Source: Lentisphaeria bacterium
GTDB taxonomy: Bacteria > Verrucomicrobiota > Lentisphaeria > Oligosphaerales > PUNB01
Length of the DNA stretch: 5,208 nt
NCBI GenBank assembly: GCA_007133055.1
Contig: SLNM01000384.1
Span: 1-5,208 of the forward strand
Direction: 5' to 3'
Each line of letters begins with the position of its first letter. Positions within the stretch are counted from its first letter, which is position 1. A program made the position numbers and the translations under genes. The notes beneath the pieces were generated by a model, which saw nothing but the letters and a program-made list of their open reading frames with translations, was not told the origin of the DNA and did no database searches. Below are positions 5,090 through 5,208 of the stretch, piece after piece.

Positions 5090-5208
5090 TCAAAACGGAA
5101 TGTCATCCTCCGGCTCTCCGGTGTCGCCGCCCTGATCGGCCGCTCCGGCATTGCCCGCCGTCTGGGGCTCCCGGAACTCCTGGCGCTGAGGATTGTCGTC
5201 CCGGCCAC
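5090..5208 (-). CDS. ssb: Single-stranded DNA-binding protein, C-terminal end (partial, 5' end outside the window)
   Basis: The last 38 codons of a minus-strand gene are visible, ending at the TGA at 5090-5092. The peptide is a Gly-, Gln-, Asn- and Pro-rich linker followed by the acidic tip EPEDDIPF. This is the hallmark of bacterial SSB, whose DDIPF-type tail recruits replication and repair partners such as exonuclease I, RecQ and PriA. The OB-fold domain lies beyond the right edge. The position directly upstream of rpsR and rplI fits the conserved rpsF-ssb-rpsR-rplI order, so rpsF is expected further right. The assignment rests on the tail motif plus context, which together are strong. Confidence 0.93.
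   Translation of the reverse strand, partial: GRDDNPQRQEFREPQTAGNAGAADQGGDTGEPEDDIPF

Noticed and set aside
4944..5093. Upstream start for rpsR adding 50 residues
   Set aside because: The extension reads through repeat copy C and overlaps the end of ssb; the ATG at 4943 has AAGGAG upstream and gives a normal-size S18.

Overview
The window is a compact, GC-rich bacterial housekeeping segment. It carries amino-acid biosynthesis genes (dapA, dapB, proC, hisF) beside the end of a ribosomal-protein operon (ssb tail, rpsR, rplI). All genes look intact except ssb, which runs off the right edge. No phage, CRISPR, defence or secondary-metabolite genes are visible. The lineage cannot be fixed from this window. 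The zinc-ribbon S18, an L9 ending in KVWVV, and the DapA C-terminal region would suit the PVC group (Kiritimatiellota/Lentisphaerota) or a Desulfobacterota-type genome, but this is a weak inference from memory of family sequences.

Layout: 1-136 is a repeat-derived intergenic region (copy A). The minus-strand pair dapA (1234-2112) then dapB (263-1072) encodes two consecutive steps of the diaminopimelate/lysine pathway. A 296-bp divergent region follows and contains repeat copy B. Then comes proC on the plus strand (2409-3200, GTG start), converging on hisF. From the right edge, the minus-strand run is ssb (3' end, 5090-5208), rpsR (4701-4943), rplI (4203-4652) and hisF (3348-4175). The first three match the classical rpsF-ssb-rpsR-rplI order, and hisF sits 27 bp behind rplI as a probable co-transcribed passenger.

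The most interesting content is non-coding. Three near-identical copies of a composite palindromic repeat (about 72-99 bp, 0-2 mismatches over the shared core) occur at 1-136, 2289-2387 and 4974-5060. Each has a 13-bp inverted repeat enclosing a smaller hairpin that is preceded by GTAG, which is the architecture of REP elements mobilised by REP-associated tyrosine transposases (RAYTs). Copy B also carries a second hairpin of identical geometry in inverted orientation, also preceded by GTAG, so it looks like a complete BIME-type pair. The two hairpins differ in sequence but keep their pairing. Copies B and C lie directly upstream of the Shine-Dalgarno sites of proC and rpsR. Copy C splits ssb from rpsR inside an essential operon.

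The genes themselves are ordinary. The repeat family, its placement in leaders, and the possible alternative folding before proC are the points worth following up. No previously undescribed protein system was found.
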